Positions 29,335-40,000 of a DNA stretch of 64,000 nucleotides are shown in pieces. Both the position numbers and the translations under genes were made by a program. The DNA is from Sphingobacteriales bacterium (lineage in GTDB: Bacteria > Bacteroidota > Bacteroidia > AKYH767-A > OLB10). The stretch lies in NCBI GenBank assembly GCA_021299095.1, contig JAJTFW010000003.1, positions 1 through 64,000 of the forward strand, in the 5' to 3' direction. Position 1 is the first letter of the stretch. Each line of letters starts with the position of its first letter. The notes below the pieces were generated by a model that was not told the DNA's origin, ran no database searches, and worked only from the letters and a program-made list of their open reading frames with translations.

Positions 29335-29799
29335 ATGGAATTGCTATTCAATGCACTGATTGTCGTGGCCACCTTCTTTGCCATGGAATTCGTGGCTTGG
29401 TTCACCCACAAGTATGTGATGCATGGTCTTTTGTGGATTTTACACAAGGATCACCACCAGACCGAGCCGGGATTCTTCGAAAAAAATGATGCCTTCTTTC
29501 TGATTTTCGCGGTTCCAAGTGCCATTCTGATTATGCTCGGTATGATGAATGGAAACGATTTCCGGCTCTATATCGGAATCGGTATTGCTGTGTATGGCCT
29601 GGCTTATTTTCTCGTCCACGATATTTTCATTCATCAGCGTTTTCGGATTTTCCGTCGCACCGACAACACGTATATGCGGGCTATCCGCAAAGCACACAAA
29701 GTGCATCACAAGCACCTGGGGAAAGAAGAGGGTGAATGCTTCGGTATGCTGCTCGTACCGATGAAGTATTACTTCGAAGCCAAACGCAGCCAAGATTAA
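29335..29799 (+). CDS. crtZ: Beta-carotene hydroxylase-like protein (fatty acid hydroxylase superfamily)
   Basis: His motifs HKYVMH, HKDHH, HDIFIHQR, HKVHHKH. Confidence 0.88.
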   Translation: MELLFNALIVVATFFAMEFVAWFTHKYVMHGLLWILHKDHHQTEPGFFEKNDAFFLIFAVPSAILIMLGMMNGNDFRLYIGIGIAVYGLAYFLVHDIFIHQRFRIFRRTDNTYMRAIRKAHKVHHKHLGKEEGECFGMLLVPMKYYFEAKRSQD

Positions 29800-30698
29800 G
29801 TCTTCCTGTTTCCGCTAATTGTCATTCCGCGGTTCACCAGGTAAACGCCCGTAAAAATCACAGCCATCGCAAGTAGCATTTGGCTTGTTACGGGTTCGTG
29901 CATCCAATAGGCTCCTATCAGTAAAGCAATTACCGGATTTACATAGGCATAAACGGAAACCTGTTGAGCGGGTAGATGACGGATTGCATAGACGAAGAGA
30001 CTGTAACCGATCACCGAACCGACGAAAACCAGGTAGAGCAATGCCATCCACGCCTTCGGGTCTGAAGGCAGTTGATGTCCCTCCCCACTCATCCATCCGA
30101 AAAGTGCAACCGGAATTCCGCAAAAAAGCATTTGCCAGCCTGCAGCCTGTACGGGCTCCATTGCCACAGGATACTTGCGCATATAGACGCTTGCAAAAGA
30201 GCCGCTGAGCAATCCGGCCAGGATAAGCAGTAGTCCGCCCGGAGTCGCAATCACGTGTGCATCATTCCAATGACCCCCGATGATCAACCACTGTCCAAGC
30301 AACCCTATCAGTATACCGAGCCAAACCTGAGTTGGTGTCTGCTCGGAAGGATTCCACGCACGGGTGATGAGTACCACCCAAAAAGGATATGCTGCATTCA
30401 ACAAGGAGGCAATGCCACCACCAACTGTTTGTTGTCCGTATACCATGAGCAGATTCCCGGCGATAAAAAAGAAAAATCCGCTAATCAACATTCGTCTTAC
30501 ATCTTTCAAATCCGGAACACGGAGCTTCTGTGACAAAGCAAAATAAGCCAAGAGCGCGGCGCCGGCGAACAGGTAACGGAACGCTGAGAAGAGCACAGGA
30601 GGGAATCCGGTTGTCATTCCCAGGCGAATAGCTCCGTAGGTCGTACCCCATACAACGCAAATAACCGTCAACGCCCAATAGGGTCCAGTCCTGTTCAT
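29796..30698 (-). CDS. EamA/DMT-family transporter
   Basis: Ten-TM duplicated pattern; VVWGTTYGAIRLG, PVIALLIGAYWMHEPVT. Confidence 0.9.
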   Translation of the reverse strand: MNRTGPYWALTVICVVWGTTYGAIRLGMTTGFPPVLFSAFRYLFAGAALLAYFALSQKLRVPDLKDVRRMLISGFFFFIAGNLLMVYGQQTVGGGIASLLNAAYPFWVVLITRAWNPSEQTPTQVWLGILIGLLGQWLIIGGHWNDAHVIATPGGLLLILAGLLSGSFASVYMRKYPVAMEPVQAAGWQMLFCGIPVALFGWMSGEGHQLPSDPKAWMALLYLVFVGSVIGYSLFVYAIRHLPAQQVSVYAYVNPVIALLIGAYWMHEPVTSQMLLAMAVIFTGVYLVNRGMTISGNRKT

Positions 30699-30719
30699 AT
30701 TGAATTTAGTTGTCTGAAT

Positions 30720-31970
30720 TTACACCTGATGATTGACAAGGTGCGGGTCAGACAGTCGGCGAACCAGGGTTTGTGAAACAAGAAAGGAAGCAATGAAACC
30801 GATGGCAGTTGCAATCAGGAACACCAGCAAGAAGTCGGAGGCCATCATCCGCACGGGATACGCCTCCGTCACAAACCCTTGTCCTTGACCCAGTGTAATG
30901 AAACCAAATGTGCCTTGCAATTGACAGACAATGGCTCCAATCGTCAGCCCTGCGAGTGTTCCGGCAAGGGAGATCAGTAAGCCCTCGATTAAAAACACGC
31001 GACGGGTCAGATTCCAGTCGGCACCCATACTCTGTAAAATGCGGATATCCCGCTTTTTCTCGAGAATGAGCATCGACAAAGTCCCGAACAGGTTGAAGGC
31101 AGCGATGACTAGAATGAATCCAAGAATCAGGTATACGGCAAGCTTCTCACCTTTCAAGATCTTATAGAGGAATGCATGTTGCATGAGGCGGTCCTGAACG
31201 GAGAAGTCTTCCCCCATTGCAGTTGCCAGCCGTTCGCGCACGACATCCGAATCAGCACCGGTACGAAGTTTGACTTCATATGCCGTTATCTCACGATCGC
31301 GACCGCTGATCTGACGCATGAATCGCAACGGAACAAGTGCATACTTGGAATCGAAATCCTGTTGTATTTCAAACACACCTGATGCATTCAGGCGTTCCTC
31401 CGAAAATGCAGCAGACGGATCGAGAGTTGAAGCCTGTAAATCGGCACCGCGCTTGGGCATGATCACTTCCACCCGATGAAAGGGGTCGTCTATTCGTAAA
31501 CCGAGTTTATACGCGATGAAAGACCCCGGGATGATATGATTGGAGGATCCCTCCTGTAAAACCGCACTTCCGTACTTTACAGCAGATGCGACACCTGTTG
31601 TATTGAAATACTTTTCATCAACACCACGAAGCGTTACCACCATTTGCTGATCACGGTAACGCAGCAAGGCCAATTGATCCAAAACAGGCGCCACCGAAGC
31701 CACGTCTGGATCATTGAGCAAAATCCTACGTTGCGTGGAATCAGCAATAAAGGGTCTTCCACCGGGCGCTTCAATCCGGATGTCGGGATCAAAGGTGTCG
31801 TACAGCGATAAAACCAGCGAACCGAAACCGTTGAACACAGATAGGACCACGATCAGTCCGAACGTACCAACGGCCACACCAGCCACACTCACCCAGCTCA
31901 CCAGATTCACCAGCTGATGCGACTTGCGGGCGAATAGGTAGCGGCGGGCGATCAGCAGCACCGTCGACAT
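30720..31970 (-). CDS. ABC transporter permease, LolC/LolE/FtsX-like
   Basis: N-terminal IARRYLFARKSHQLVNLVSWVSVAGVAVGTFGLIVVLSVFNGF and C-terminal three-TM FtsX region. Confidence 0.9.
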   Translation of the reverse strand: MSTVLLIARRYLFARKSHQLVNLVSWVSVAGVAVGTFGLIVVLSVFNGFGSLVLSLYDTFDPDIRIEAPGGRPFIADSTQRRILLNDPDVASVAPVLDQLALLRYRDQQMVVTLRGVDEKYFNTTGVASAVKYGSAVLQEGSSNHIIPGSFIAYKLGLRIDDPFHRVEVIMPKRGADLQASTLDPSAAFSEERLNASGVFEIQQDFDSKYALVPLRFMRQISGRDREITAYEVKLRTGADSDVVRERLATAMGEDFSVQDRLMQHAFLYKILKGEKLAVYLILGFILVIAAFNLFGTLSMLILEKKRDIRILQSMGADWNLTRRVFLIEGLLISLAGTLAGLTIGAIVCQLQGTFGFITLGQGQGFVTEAYPVRMMASDFLLVFLIATAIGFIASFLVSQTLVRRLSDPHLVNHQV

Positions 31971-31978
31971 GGACTGGG

Positions 31979-32788
31979 TTATTTACGGGCGTTGACGATA
32001 AGTCCGGTGCCGGTCGGATGTGTCATTGAAACATCCAATGCATTCAACACGGCACAAAAGGGATATACAATGAGATAGTACAATGGCAGTATCAGGTAAA
32101 ACAACTTTGTTGCGCCCAACATGAGGATTGGGTACTTCATGGAAAGTCTCCAGGAAATTTTTCCGGGAGCGCCATACTGGTATCGGACATGCACCTCGCT
32201 GAATCCGGCGCTGCGCAGCTTATCCTCGATTTCGCGGATGTTATACCCATCACGCACATGTTCTTCAATAAAGGATCCTTCGCCCTCATCGTGCACATCG
32301 CTTCCTCCCTGATCACTCGGTGTGGAAATAATGAGTAAACCACCGGGCTTAAGCGAAGCATGGATGTTTTTAAAGACTTCGACATCCTCCAGAATATGTT
32401 CCATCACATCCACCGATAGCGCCAGATCAAATTGTGCAGGATTCCGATACTTCGTCAAGTCCTCAACTGCAAAGCGTACCCGCTCACCCATACCCAGGTC
32501 CGAAAAAAACCGGTTGCAATCCGCCACTTGTTCCTCTTTCACATCAACAGCCAGAATGTGCGCCTGTGGTAAGCGGCGGCTAAGCCAAAAGGAGTGTTGT
32601 CCATAGCCGGCACCGGCATCCAGGATGGATGCGTTCGGTGGTGCGTTGCGCAACCATTGTTTCAATTCCCGGTGCACATGCCATGCCCTAAGCAGCAAGA
32701 GGTCGAGCAGGCGGTAAAAGAGTTTACGGAGAAAAGGCGTGCGGTTAAATACGTTGCCAAGGCCCCGTTTGATGGGATCATACTGCAT
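31979..32788 (-). CDS. Class I SAM-dependent methyltransferase
   Basis: ILDAGAGYGQHSFWLSRRLPQAHILAVDVKEE; LSVDVMEHILED. Confidence 0.9.
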   Translation of the reverse strand: MQYDPIKRGLGNVFNRTPFLRKLFYRLLDLLLLRAWHVHRELKQWLRNAPPNASILDAGAGYGQHSFWLSRRLPQAHILAVDVKEEQVADCNRFFSDLGMGERVRFAVEDLTKYRNPAQFDLALSVDVMEHILEDVEVFKNIHASLKPGGLLIISTPSDQGGSDVHDEGEGSFIEEHVRDGYNIREIEDKLRSAGFSEVHVRYQYGAPGKISWRLSMKYPILMLGATKLFYLILPLYYLIVYPFCAVLNALDVSMTHPTGTGLIVNARK

Positions 32789-32821
32789 GGTGCACGAAGG
32801 TAATCAAAAGGGAGCCCGGGC

Positions 32822-33193
32822 TCAGGACTCAGGGGTATCAGCAGGCGGGATGTGCAGGTTCTTGAAAATCGCATCCATGCGCTCAGCGTAGTCCAGGCTG
32901 TCATCAATGAAGAACTCCAGCTCGGGGATTATCCTTGCCTGCTTGCCGATGCGCCGGCCCAATTGCAGACGCACTTCGGTCTTGTGCTGTCGCAAGGCCT
33001 TGAGGATTTCGGCGGGCTTGGGAGCTTTGAATACACTGATGTGTACGCGGGCAAGACCCAAGTCGGGCGTCACGCGAACGCCGGTCACAGTCACGAAATT
33101 CGGTCCATACCAGCCAGAACCTTCGCGCTGGAACAACTCGCCGAGTTCCTTCTGAATGAGCTTGGCGTATTTCTGCTGACGTACCGAATCCAT
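32822..33193 (-). CDS. rbfA: 30S ribosome-binding factor RbfA
   Basis: RQQKYAKLIQKELGELFQRE...VTGVRVTPDLGLARVHISVF...IPELEFFIDDSLDYAERMDAIF. Confidence 0.92.
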   Translation of the reverse strand: MDSVRQQKYAKLIQKELGELFQREGSGWYGPNFVTVTGVRVTPDLGLARVHISVFKAPKPAEILKALRQHKTEVRLQLGRRIGKQARIIPELEFFIDDSLDYAERMDAIFKNLHIPPADTPES

Positions 33194-33230
33194 ACCCCAA
33201 AGATACGGTCCGAGTCGCGATTCCGCGTCA

Positions 33231-36200
33231 TCAACGGAGAATCAACCTCAGCACCCGCTGTCCGGCACCGGAATCCAGCCGGATGAAATACACGCCGGCC
33301 TCGGCTTGACTCAGGTCGAAACTGCGGGTCCCGATGGCCTCGGTCGCAAACCAGGGTATGCCAATCGTGCGTCCCGTGGCATCCGTGAGTTGTACGGAAG
33401 TTCCAGGCTTCAATCCGGACCAAGTCAATGTAAACTGACCTTCGGTGGGATTCGGATATAGATAAACGTTAGCCTGAGACATGCCATCAGCAAAGCCGGT
33501 AACTGCGTCGATGTTGATGTTATCGACAAACAGGTTATTCCCGTATCCGTTGAGGTTCACAAAGTTGATCAGGATGCTCTGTCCATTCCATACGGATAGG
33601 TCTACAGTGTCCTTGCGCCAGTCACTGGTACCGGAAGGATAGAATTCGGCCGTGTTATCGGGAACTGTAGCCAGATCGGTTCCGGTCTTGAGGTAACCGG
33701 AGGGAATCCAGGTCAGTCCACAATCGGTCGATACATCGATGCGAAGACCATCCGTATAAGCAGCACTGTATCGTGCGTGAGCGACATCAAAGGTCATGCG
33801 GGACGATACCGCTGCATTGAGGTCCACCTCGAAGGTGTGCAAGCCGTCCTCAGCACCTACGTTGTTGTAGTCGAAATTATCCATGAAGGAAGCTGAAGTC
33901 GTGGTTCCGGAAGCACCGTTGATCCCACTTGCTGAAGCCCAAGTGATAGAACCTCCTGCAGAGAGCAGAGTCCATCCACTTGGTGGATAGGATACCGACT
34001 GGAAGTCTTCGGTCAGCGGCACTGCTGCGGGTGCAAGAATCGAAATCAAGGATGTCTGAGATGCCGTTCCGGATCCGTTGGGACTGGATGCTACCAATGT
34101 GACATCGTATGTTCCGGTGGCATTAAACACCACTTGTGGATTCTGGGAGTTGGCACTGGTTCCGTTCACGAAGGAAACCGTTGATGGTGTGAATGTCCAG
34201 TTCCATTGCGTTGGAGCGTTTAGGCTTTGATCGGTGAACGTGAATGTTTTTCCTGTGCAACCGCTTGAAGAACTTGCGGTGAAGGCAGCCACAGGCGGAC
34301 CGCTGGATTCCAGAATGCTGATATCATCCAGTGCAATATCGGAAGTGGCTCCGCCTCCTGTAACGCCGCGGAAACGGACATTGATACGTTTACCGACCCA
34401 GGGTGCCAGGTTAACCACACCTTGCTTCCACAAGTTCCCCTGGTTACCACTGAATGGAGGGATCGCATCGTTGCTCCAAGCTCCATCACCGAATACATCT
34501 ACATGCAATTCGCCCGTGTTTGAGCCATAGAGGTGATACCAGAACAGCAGCTGAGGTGTTTGTGAACTTGTCAGGTCTATACACGGTGAGAGAAGAACCG
34601 CTTCATTATTGAAACAGGTGGATGCTTCGAGATAAATGTATTTTCCAGTTGCCGTACCAGTGGTGTGGTCGGTGTCAGGGCCAGTGCTGGCGCTGGGTGT
34701 AGCACCTGAATGAACACGGAAATCAATCTGGTCAGCATCGCCATTGACAGCATTGATCCAGTTATTAGGCAAAGCGCAAACTGTGCTGGCACAATTGCTG
34801 ATGGTCGGACAATTCGTTGCTGTCTCAAAGTCTTCAATAAGGGGTAGTTGTGCGAGTGATCCACTGATGACCTGTATGGCGTATGTAACCGAATCATTGA
34901 AGGCATTCAGGTCGCCGGGTAAGGTGATCCAACATTGCATGGTATAATTACCCAAAACCGATAGGTCAACGGGAAGACTGAACACAAAGAGGGTATCGGC
35001 GCCGGGGGCAAGCGTACCGGCAAGAGGTTCACTTACAACAGCTGCCCCATTCAGGGAGTAATTGATGGTCATTCCGCTAAGCGGACCGGTTCCGGCATTG
35101 GACAAGCGTAAACTCACAGGCACAGCGCTGTTATCCTGGCAGCTTTGAATGATGCCCACCGCAGGCGTCACAGGTTGAACCAGGGACAGGTCGCTGGCCA
35201 GTGGACAATTGAAAATACCGGGGGCCTTTCTGACGGCATTGGCCCTAAGACCAATGTTGCCCTGGGGTGTTACAGCAGCAACACTGAACCAATCCTCCAC
35301 CGTGGGGTTTATACCGTAAATCACCGCACTGGTCGTACCTGTGACGGCAACGGGTTCCATGAACTTTTGTCCGAGACGATACACCACATAAGCGCTTGCT
35401 CCAGCAGCGGGCTGCCATGAAATCTGTATGGAATCCGGGCAAGCCCAGTCGTAGGTGATGGTCGATGGCCGGGCAATGAGGGCGAAAGAAGTGTCGCTTT
35501 CGTCCGTAAACCCATTGCGGCTAACGCGTACACGGGCTGAACCTGTAACAGTGTTGGGAACCGTCCAGGTATATTGCTGTATGTTTTGTGCCACTGTTGC
35601 GATGGTGTTCCAGGTCAGGCCATCGTCGGCGGTATAAGCGAGTTCAACACTTCCCTGATCACGTTCACTGTCCCAGCGCAACACTTCGGATTGTCCGGGC
35701 ACGAATCCCTCTCCTCCGTTTGGATAGGTCATGGTCAATTCCTGCGAGCGGAACTCCCACACAATGTAATACCGCTGCTGGCCGAAGGGAATTGCGGAAC
35801 CGTTCACGGTAAGGGTATAGGTGCCGGGAGCGGGATTGGATACGACCACCTGCTCCATGTTGTTTAATGAATCAACACCCCGGACTGCAGGAGCGGAAAG
35901 GCTTGCAGCCAGCGGTGTGGCATCCAATACCCAGGGATTCCAGATGGAGGTGGAAAGATCCGAAACCGTGAAGTCGAGGTTATTTACCAGGGATACGGCG
36001 GCAGCGGGCGTACCACCCGGATCGGCCCAGTACAGCATGGCCCGCAGCGCGGTTGTGCCGGCAGGTACGGTAATGCTGTGCGTGTTCTGACCTCCCTGAG
36101 CGATGCTATCGCTGAGATACCGTGACTCCTCCAGTGTACGAAGCGCCCTAAGTGCGTTCACTCGGCCCCAGCCGTAGGTGAAATCGGGACCCGGATTACC

Positions 36201-37619
36201 AATGTCTTCCGCTGTATTGAGCAAACTCGCTTTAAGCAGAGGCGCCGGCGCCGTAGTGGTTCCGTTCAGTGACTTATAAGCCTGGTACAGTTGTGCGAAT
36301 ATACCAGCGATTCCCGGCGACGCGGCCGATGTCCCTCCACCGACTTGATAGGTGTTGTTCTCATTGGTACTCATCTGGTCGCGTCCATTGGCACAGATAT
36401 CCGGTTTAATGCGTCCGTCGGCGGAGGGACCACGGCTGCTGCTGGGGTCCAATACTTCCAGCGCATCGAGGTTTCCGCAGGCGATCACGTTCTTTCCCTG
36501 CTTGTAGCCACCGGTGATATTCCCCCAGCCGCTGCCGGCGCCATAGCCGCAATCGGCCGCGCCATTATTGCCACCTGAAAACACAAATTGGAGGTATGGG
36601 TTTTCAAACAGGAACTGGTCACCAAACTGGGTGTCGGACGTGTATTCGTTGCAGCCCTGCGAGTAGGATGTAGAGGCAACTACCACTCCATAAGTCGTAT
36701 AATTTCCCAGTGCATTCACCACCTGAGGGTACCCGGAAATGTCAAAGGTGACCAGATCGGCACCGCTGGCCATTCCGCGAATCGAAGGGTTGAGATTGCC
36801 GGCACCGACTGCGATTCCGCAGGTCATGTCGCCATGTGTACCACCCGTCACGGTAGCCAATTGGGTCATACGTCCGCTGAAATCGATGTGCGGACCGACC
36901 GCTCCGTCATCTGCGATGGCAACGGCGACTCCACTGCCATCGTAATGACGTCCACTGGCATAGTCGCTGTTAATCACATTCGATCGGTGCAGGCTACGTC
37001 CTTTGGTATCGTCCTTCACAGAGGGGGCTGCAATCGTATTTACATAAAACACCCAGGGTTCGGAGGCCAGAACCCGGACCTGATTGTCGGGTATGCGGAC
37101 CGTTAGAGTGTGGTTTGCGTCGTGTCGGCCCAGTAGTGTTCCATACGCCTCCACAAGAGGGAGTATTGCATCAAGGTTCAGCGCTTGCTGAATCTGAATG
37201 TCCAGGTCGACCGTGCCGGGCGCATTCACCGCCCAAGCCTGAGCGCCCCCGATCAGGTTGCGGCTGATTTTCTGCTCAACCGCTGGTTGGAAAACGGAAA
37301 CGATGCCCAAACCGCGCAAGCGTGTCTTGTCAAGCGTTACAGGGATCGCCGCCATAAAGGTGTTGTGCGGGATGTACGCCGAAAGGCGGATACCCAGTTC
37401 TACCATTCCGGCTTTCTGTGCCTGATTCGGTATCTGTTCGAACTGCAGGTAACGAAACTGGTATCCACCCACTGGTTCAGCAACCTGTAGTTCACCGATG
37501 AAGGTTTCCAGGTTCGCAGGGGGTAGTACGCTTCCGCTTTGAAACTGAACGGGGCGCGTTTGGGCCTGAATGAAGCTATGAAGCAGAACCAGGCAGATCA
37601 GGGAGTACAGGTGTTTCAT
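33231..37619 (-). CDS. S8 family serine peptidase with T9SS C-terminal sorting domain
   Basis: Catalytic Asp in GVAVAIADDGAVG, His in GGTHGDMTCGIAVG, Ser in GGGTSAASPGIAG; PKD/jellyroll-like domains; C-terminal VYLYPNPTEGQFTLTW...AGVYFIRL. Confidence 0.92.
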   Translation of the reverse strand: MKHLYSLICLVLLHSFIQAQTRPVQFQSGSVLPPANLETFIGELQVAEPVGGYQFRYLQFEQIPNQAQKAGMVELGIRLSAYIPHNTFMAAIPVTLDKTRLRGLGIVSVFQPAVEQKISRNLIGGAQAWAVNAPGTVDLDIQIQQALNLDAILPLVEAYGTLLGRHDANHTLTVRIPDNQVRVLASEPWVFYVNTIAAPSVKDDTKGRSLHRSNVINSDYASGRHYDGSGVAVAIADDGAVGPHIDFSGRMTQLATVTGGTHGDMTCGIAVGAGNLNPSIRGMASGADLVTFDISGYPQVVNALGNYTTYGVVVASTSYSQGCNEYTSDTQFGDQFLFENPYLQFVFSGGNNGAADCGYGAGSGWGNITGGYKQGKNVIACGNLDALEVLDPSSSRGPSADGRIKPDICANGRDQMSTNENNTYQVGGGTSAASPGIAGIFAQLYQAYKSLNGTTTAPAPLLKASLLNTAEDIGNPGPDFTYGWGRVNALRALRTLEESRYLSDSIAQGGQNTHSITVPAGTTALRAMLYWADPGGTPAAAVSLVNNLDFTVSDLSTSIWNPWVLDATPLAASLSAPAVRGVDSLNNMEQVVVSNPAPGTYTLTVNGSAIPFGQQRYYIVWEFRSQELTMTYPNGGEGFVPGQSEVLRWDSERDQGSVELAYTADDGLTWNTIATVAQNIQQYTWTVPNTVTGSARVRVSRNGFTDESDTSFALIARPSTITYDWACPDSIQISWQPAAGASAYVVYRLGQKFMEPVAVTGTTSAVIYGINPTVEDWFSVAAVTPQGNIGLRANAVRKAPGIFNCPLASDLSLVQPVTPAVGIIQSCQDNSAVPVSLRLSNAGTGPLSGMTINYSLNGAAVVSEPLAGTLAPGADTLFVFSLPVDLSVLGNYTMQCWITLPGDLNAFNDSVTYAIQVISGSLAQLPLIEDFETATNCPTISNCASTVCALPNNWINAVNGDADQIDFRVHSGATPSASTGPDTDHTTGTATGKYIYLEASTCFNNEAVLLSPCIDLTSSQTPQLLFWYHLYGSNTGELHVDVFGDGAWSNDAIPPFSGNQGNLWKQGVVNLAPWVGKRINVRFRGVTGGGATSDIALDDISILESSGPPVAAFTASSSSGCTGKTFTFTDQSLNAPTQWNWTFTPSTVSFVNGTSANSQNPQVVFNATGTYDVTLVASSPNGSGTASQTSLISILAPAAVPLTEDFQSVSYPPSGWTLLSAGGSITWASASGINGASGTTTSASFMDNFDYNNVGAEDGLHTFEVDLNAAVSSRMTFDVAHARYSAAYTDGLRIDVSTDCGLTWIPSGYLKTGTDLATVPDNTAEFYPSGTSDWRKDTVDLSVWNGQSILINFVNLNGYGNNLFVDNINIDAVTGFADGMSQANVYLYPNPTEGQFTLTWSGLKPGTSVQLTDATGRTIGIPWFATEAIGTRSFDLSQAEAGVYFIRLDSGAGQRVLRLILR

Positions 37620-37713
37620 CGTTTTCGGTGGCAGGTGCATGAACCTGCAGAACGAATATACCGCAATCGGCATTGCTGTGCGAATGCCAAGGCTTTTTAT
37701 GCACTTTTGCCCT

Positions 37714-38385
37714 ATGCTGACCCTTGTTCCCGGACCCATTGGCAATCTGCAGGACATAACCCTGCGGGCACTGGAAGTACTCAAAAACGCTGATGTGATT
37801 TTGGCAGAAGATACGCGTACCAGCAGGGTTTTATTGGATCATTTCGGTATACAGAAGCGTTTGCTGGCACATCACCAGCACAACGAACACCAGGCGGTAG
37901 CCGAAATCATCCGCATGCTGGAATCAGGTCAGCACATCGCCTTGCTGAGCGACGCTGGAACACCGGGTGTCAGCGATCCCGGGTTTCTACTGGTGAGGGC
38001 CTGCGTGCAGGCAGGCATTGCGGTTTCCTGTTTACCCGGCCCAACGGCATTCGTACCTGCATTGGTCATGAGCGGGTTACCCTGCGATCGCTTCGTATTT
38101 GAAGGCTTCCTGCCCCAGAAAAAAGGGCGACAAAGTCGATGGCTCGCACTTCGCGAAGAAACACGCACGATGGTTTTTTACGAATCACCCTACAGGCTGC
38201 TCAAATTGCTTCAGGAGGGGATTCAACATCTTGGTGCTGATCGCAAAGCAAGTATCAGTCGGGAAATTTCGAAGGTGTATGAAGAGACTGTACGCGGGAC
38301 ATTGGCTGAATTACTAACTCATTTTTCGGAAAAGGGCGTTAAAGGTGAAATTGTTGTAATCGTAAGTGGCTTGGAGCCAGTTTGA
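37714..38385 (+). CDS. rsmI: 16S rRNA (cytidine(1402)-2'-O)-methyltransferase
   Basis: MLTLVPGPIGNLQDITLRALEVLKNADVILAEDTRTSRVLLDHFGI; LLSDAGTPGVSDPG. Confidence 0.96.
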   Translation: MLTLVPGPIGNLQDITLRALEVLKNADVILAEDTRTSRVLLDHFGIQKRLLAHHQHNEHQAVAEIIRMLESGQHIALLSDAGTPGVSDPGFLLVRACVQAGIAVSCLPGPTAFVPALVMSGLPCDRFVFEGFLPQKKGRQSRWLALREETRTMVFYESPYRLLKLLQEGIQHLGADRKASISREISKVYEETVRGTLAELLTHFSEKGVKGEIVVIVSGLEPV

Positions 38386-38615
38386 ATACGCAGTCCTCAC
38401 GGGCAATGGGAAAAACGATTGTGCCGTTATCCAAAATGTTGTCTTGGTCCTCTCAACTAGAATTTTAATTATCATTGGTTGCGAAAACCATATCTCCGGA
38501 TTTCAGCGAGCGTCCCAATTCCACTTCTATAAATGCATTTCTAAGCCGACATATTGGCTTTTATCGGAGTGTTTCGTGGCATCAACACACCTTACGTCGA
38601 ACTTATTCTACCTTA

Positions 38616-39530
38616 ATGATGAAAAAACTTGATTGGATATTCGACAAGCTACTCTCGAACCAAACACGGATTAAAACTGAGCGGGTTTTTCTAGTTATTG
38701 CATTGCTAAGTTTCATACTTCACCTGACGCTAATTTATCTCGTCAAGTTCGATTTGGTGTTTTTGAATGAGGAATCTGCTTTACTCACAAATCCTATTTC
38801 GGCGATTTACACTCCTTTTTCCTTCATTCTTGTCTATGAGGTTTATCTGCTCATCTATTTCTTGCCCAAATCCTTGACGACTTATATCAATAAGCAATAT
38901 GAGATCATCCTGCTTATCATCATACGGCGTTTATTCAAAGATTTGTCGAATATTAAAATCTCGTCTGATTGGTTCGTAATCAAGAATGATCTGCAATTCA
39001 CATTCGATATTATAACCTCACTTGTGTTGTTTTTTCTTATTTTCCATTTCTATAAACAAAGTAGTCGAAAAACCCCGGTGTCTGATTCTGATGATTCAAT
39101 ACTTGAGAAAACCAGAAGGTATTTGAAAATAAAAAGCGCTATTGCTTCTTCACTCGTTCCCGTCGTTTTGGTATTGGCTATTTTTTCCTTTTTAAACTGG
39201 TTAACCACGGCAGTATTTGCACCAGTAGGTCCAGCCGCATCATTTACCAATATCAATAATATATTTTTTGAAGAGTTCTTTACAATTCTGGTGCTGGTAG
39301 ACATTGTGCTACTCCTTGTGTCCTTCTTTTACACCGATAAGTTTCACCTGATTATTCGAAACTCAGGCTTTATAATCTCCACGATTCTAATCAGACTTTC
39401 GTTTTCTACTGAAGGGCTCATGAACAATATATTGGTTGTGGTGGCCGTCCTTTTTGGTCTTGCCATACTTAACATTTACAATAAGTTTGAAAAAACAATG
39501 GTATCCAGCGGACAAGACAAGATGGAATAA
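38616..39530 (+). CDS. Multi-pass membrane protein, hypothetical
   Basis: 305 aa from MMKKLDWIFDKLL; many hydrophobic helices; AT-rich composition. Confidence 0.65.
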   Translation: MMKKLDWIFDKLLSNQTRIKTERVFLVIALLSFILHLTLIYLVKFDLVFLNEESALLTNPISAIYTPFSFILVYEVYLLIYFLPKSLTTYINKQYEIILLIIIRRLFKDLSNIKISSDWFVIKNDLQFTFDIITSLVLFFLIFHFYKQSSRKTPVSDSDDSILEKTRRYLKIKSAIASSLVPVVLVLAIFSFLNWLTTAVFAPVGPAASFTNINNIFFEEFFTILVLVDIVLLLVSFFYTDKFHLIIRNSGFIISTILIRLSFSTEGLMNNILVVVAVLFGLAILNIYNKFEKTMVSSGQDKME

Positions 39531-39729
39531 TGGATTTCATTTCTGGATATCCCTATTTAAAAATTTTTTCATCACCTTCAGGAATCCGTTCCTCACGTGA
39601 TTACGGATGTCTTGCTGTTTTTTGATTGCGAACGCCAGCAATTGGAAAGGATTTGAATTCTATTTCGATGGTTGGGCGATTTACATTCCAATATGATTAT
39701 CTTTAACAAGAACTTCAAATTCAAAAACA

Positions 39730-39903
39730 ATGTTTAACAAGTTTACTGTTTCCGACAAACTGCTGTTTGTTGCCGCTCTTCTTTCATTGATATTCTCCGA
39801 GATTCTTTACTTCCAGGGAAACAAGGAGGATGGCACATTCATAGGGTTATGGGTTCCCTCTATTCTAGCATTTGGTATTTATCTGAAATTAATCAACAAG
39901 TAA
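39730..39903 (+). CDS. Small membrane protein (57 aa)
   Basis: Below ORF-track cutoff: MFNKFTVSDKLLFVAALLSLIFSEILYFQGNKEDGTFIGLWVPSILAFGIYLKLINK*; two hydrophobic segments. Confidence 0.65.
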   Translation: MFNKFTVSDKLLFVAALLSLIFSEILYFQGNKEDGTFIGLWVPSILAFGIYLKLINK

Positions 39904-39907
39904 CACC

Positions 39908-40000
39908 ATGACTGAATACATACCTCAATTCGCTGGACTAATCACCTTGTTGTTCGGCATTGGTTTTGCGTTAGCGATTACACAATCTGATAAAAAATAG
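39908..40000 (+). CDS. Membrane microprotein (30 aa)
   Basis: MTEYIPQFAGLITLLFGIGFALAITQSDKK*, starting 5 nt after the preceding small ORF stop; single hydrophobic helix. Confidence 0.5.
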   Translation: MTEYIPQFAGLITLLFGIGFALAITQSDKK

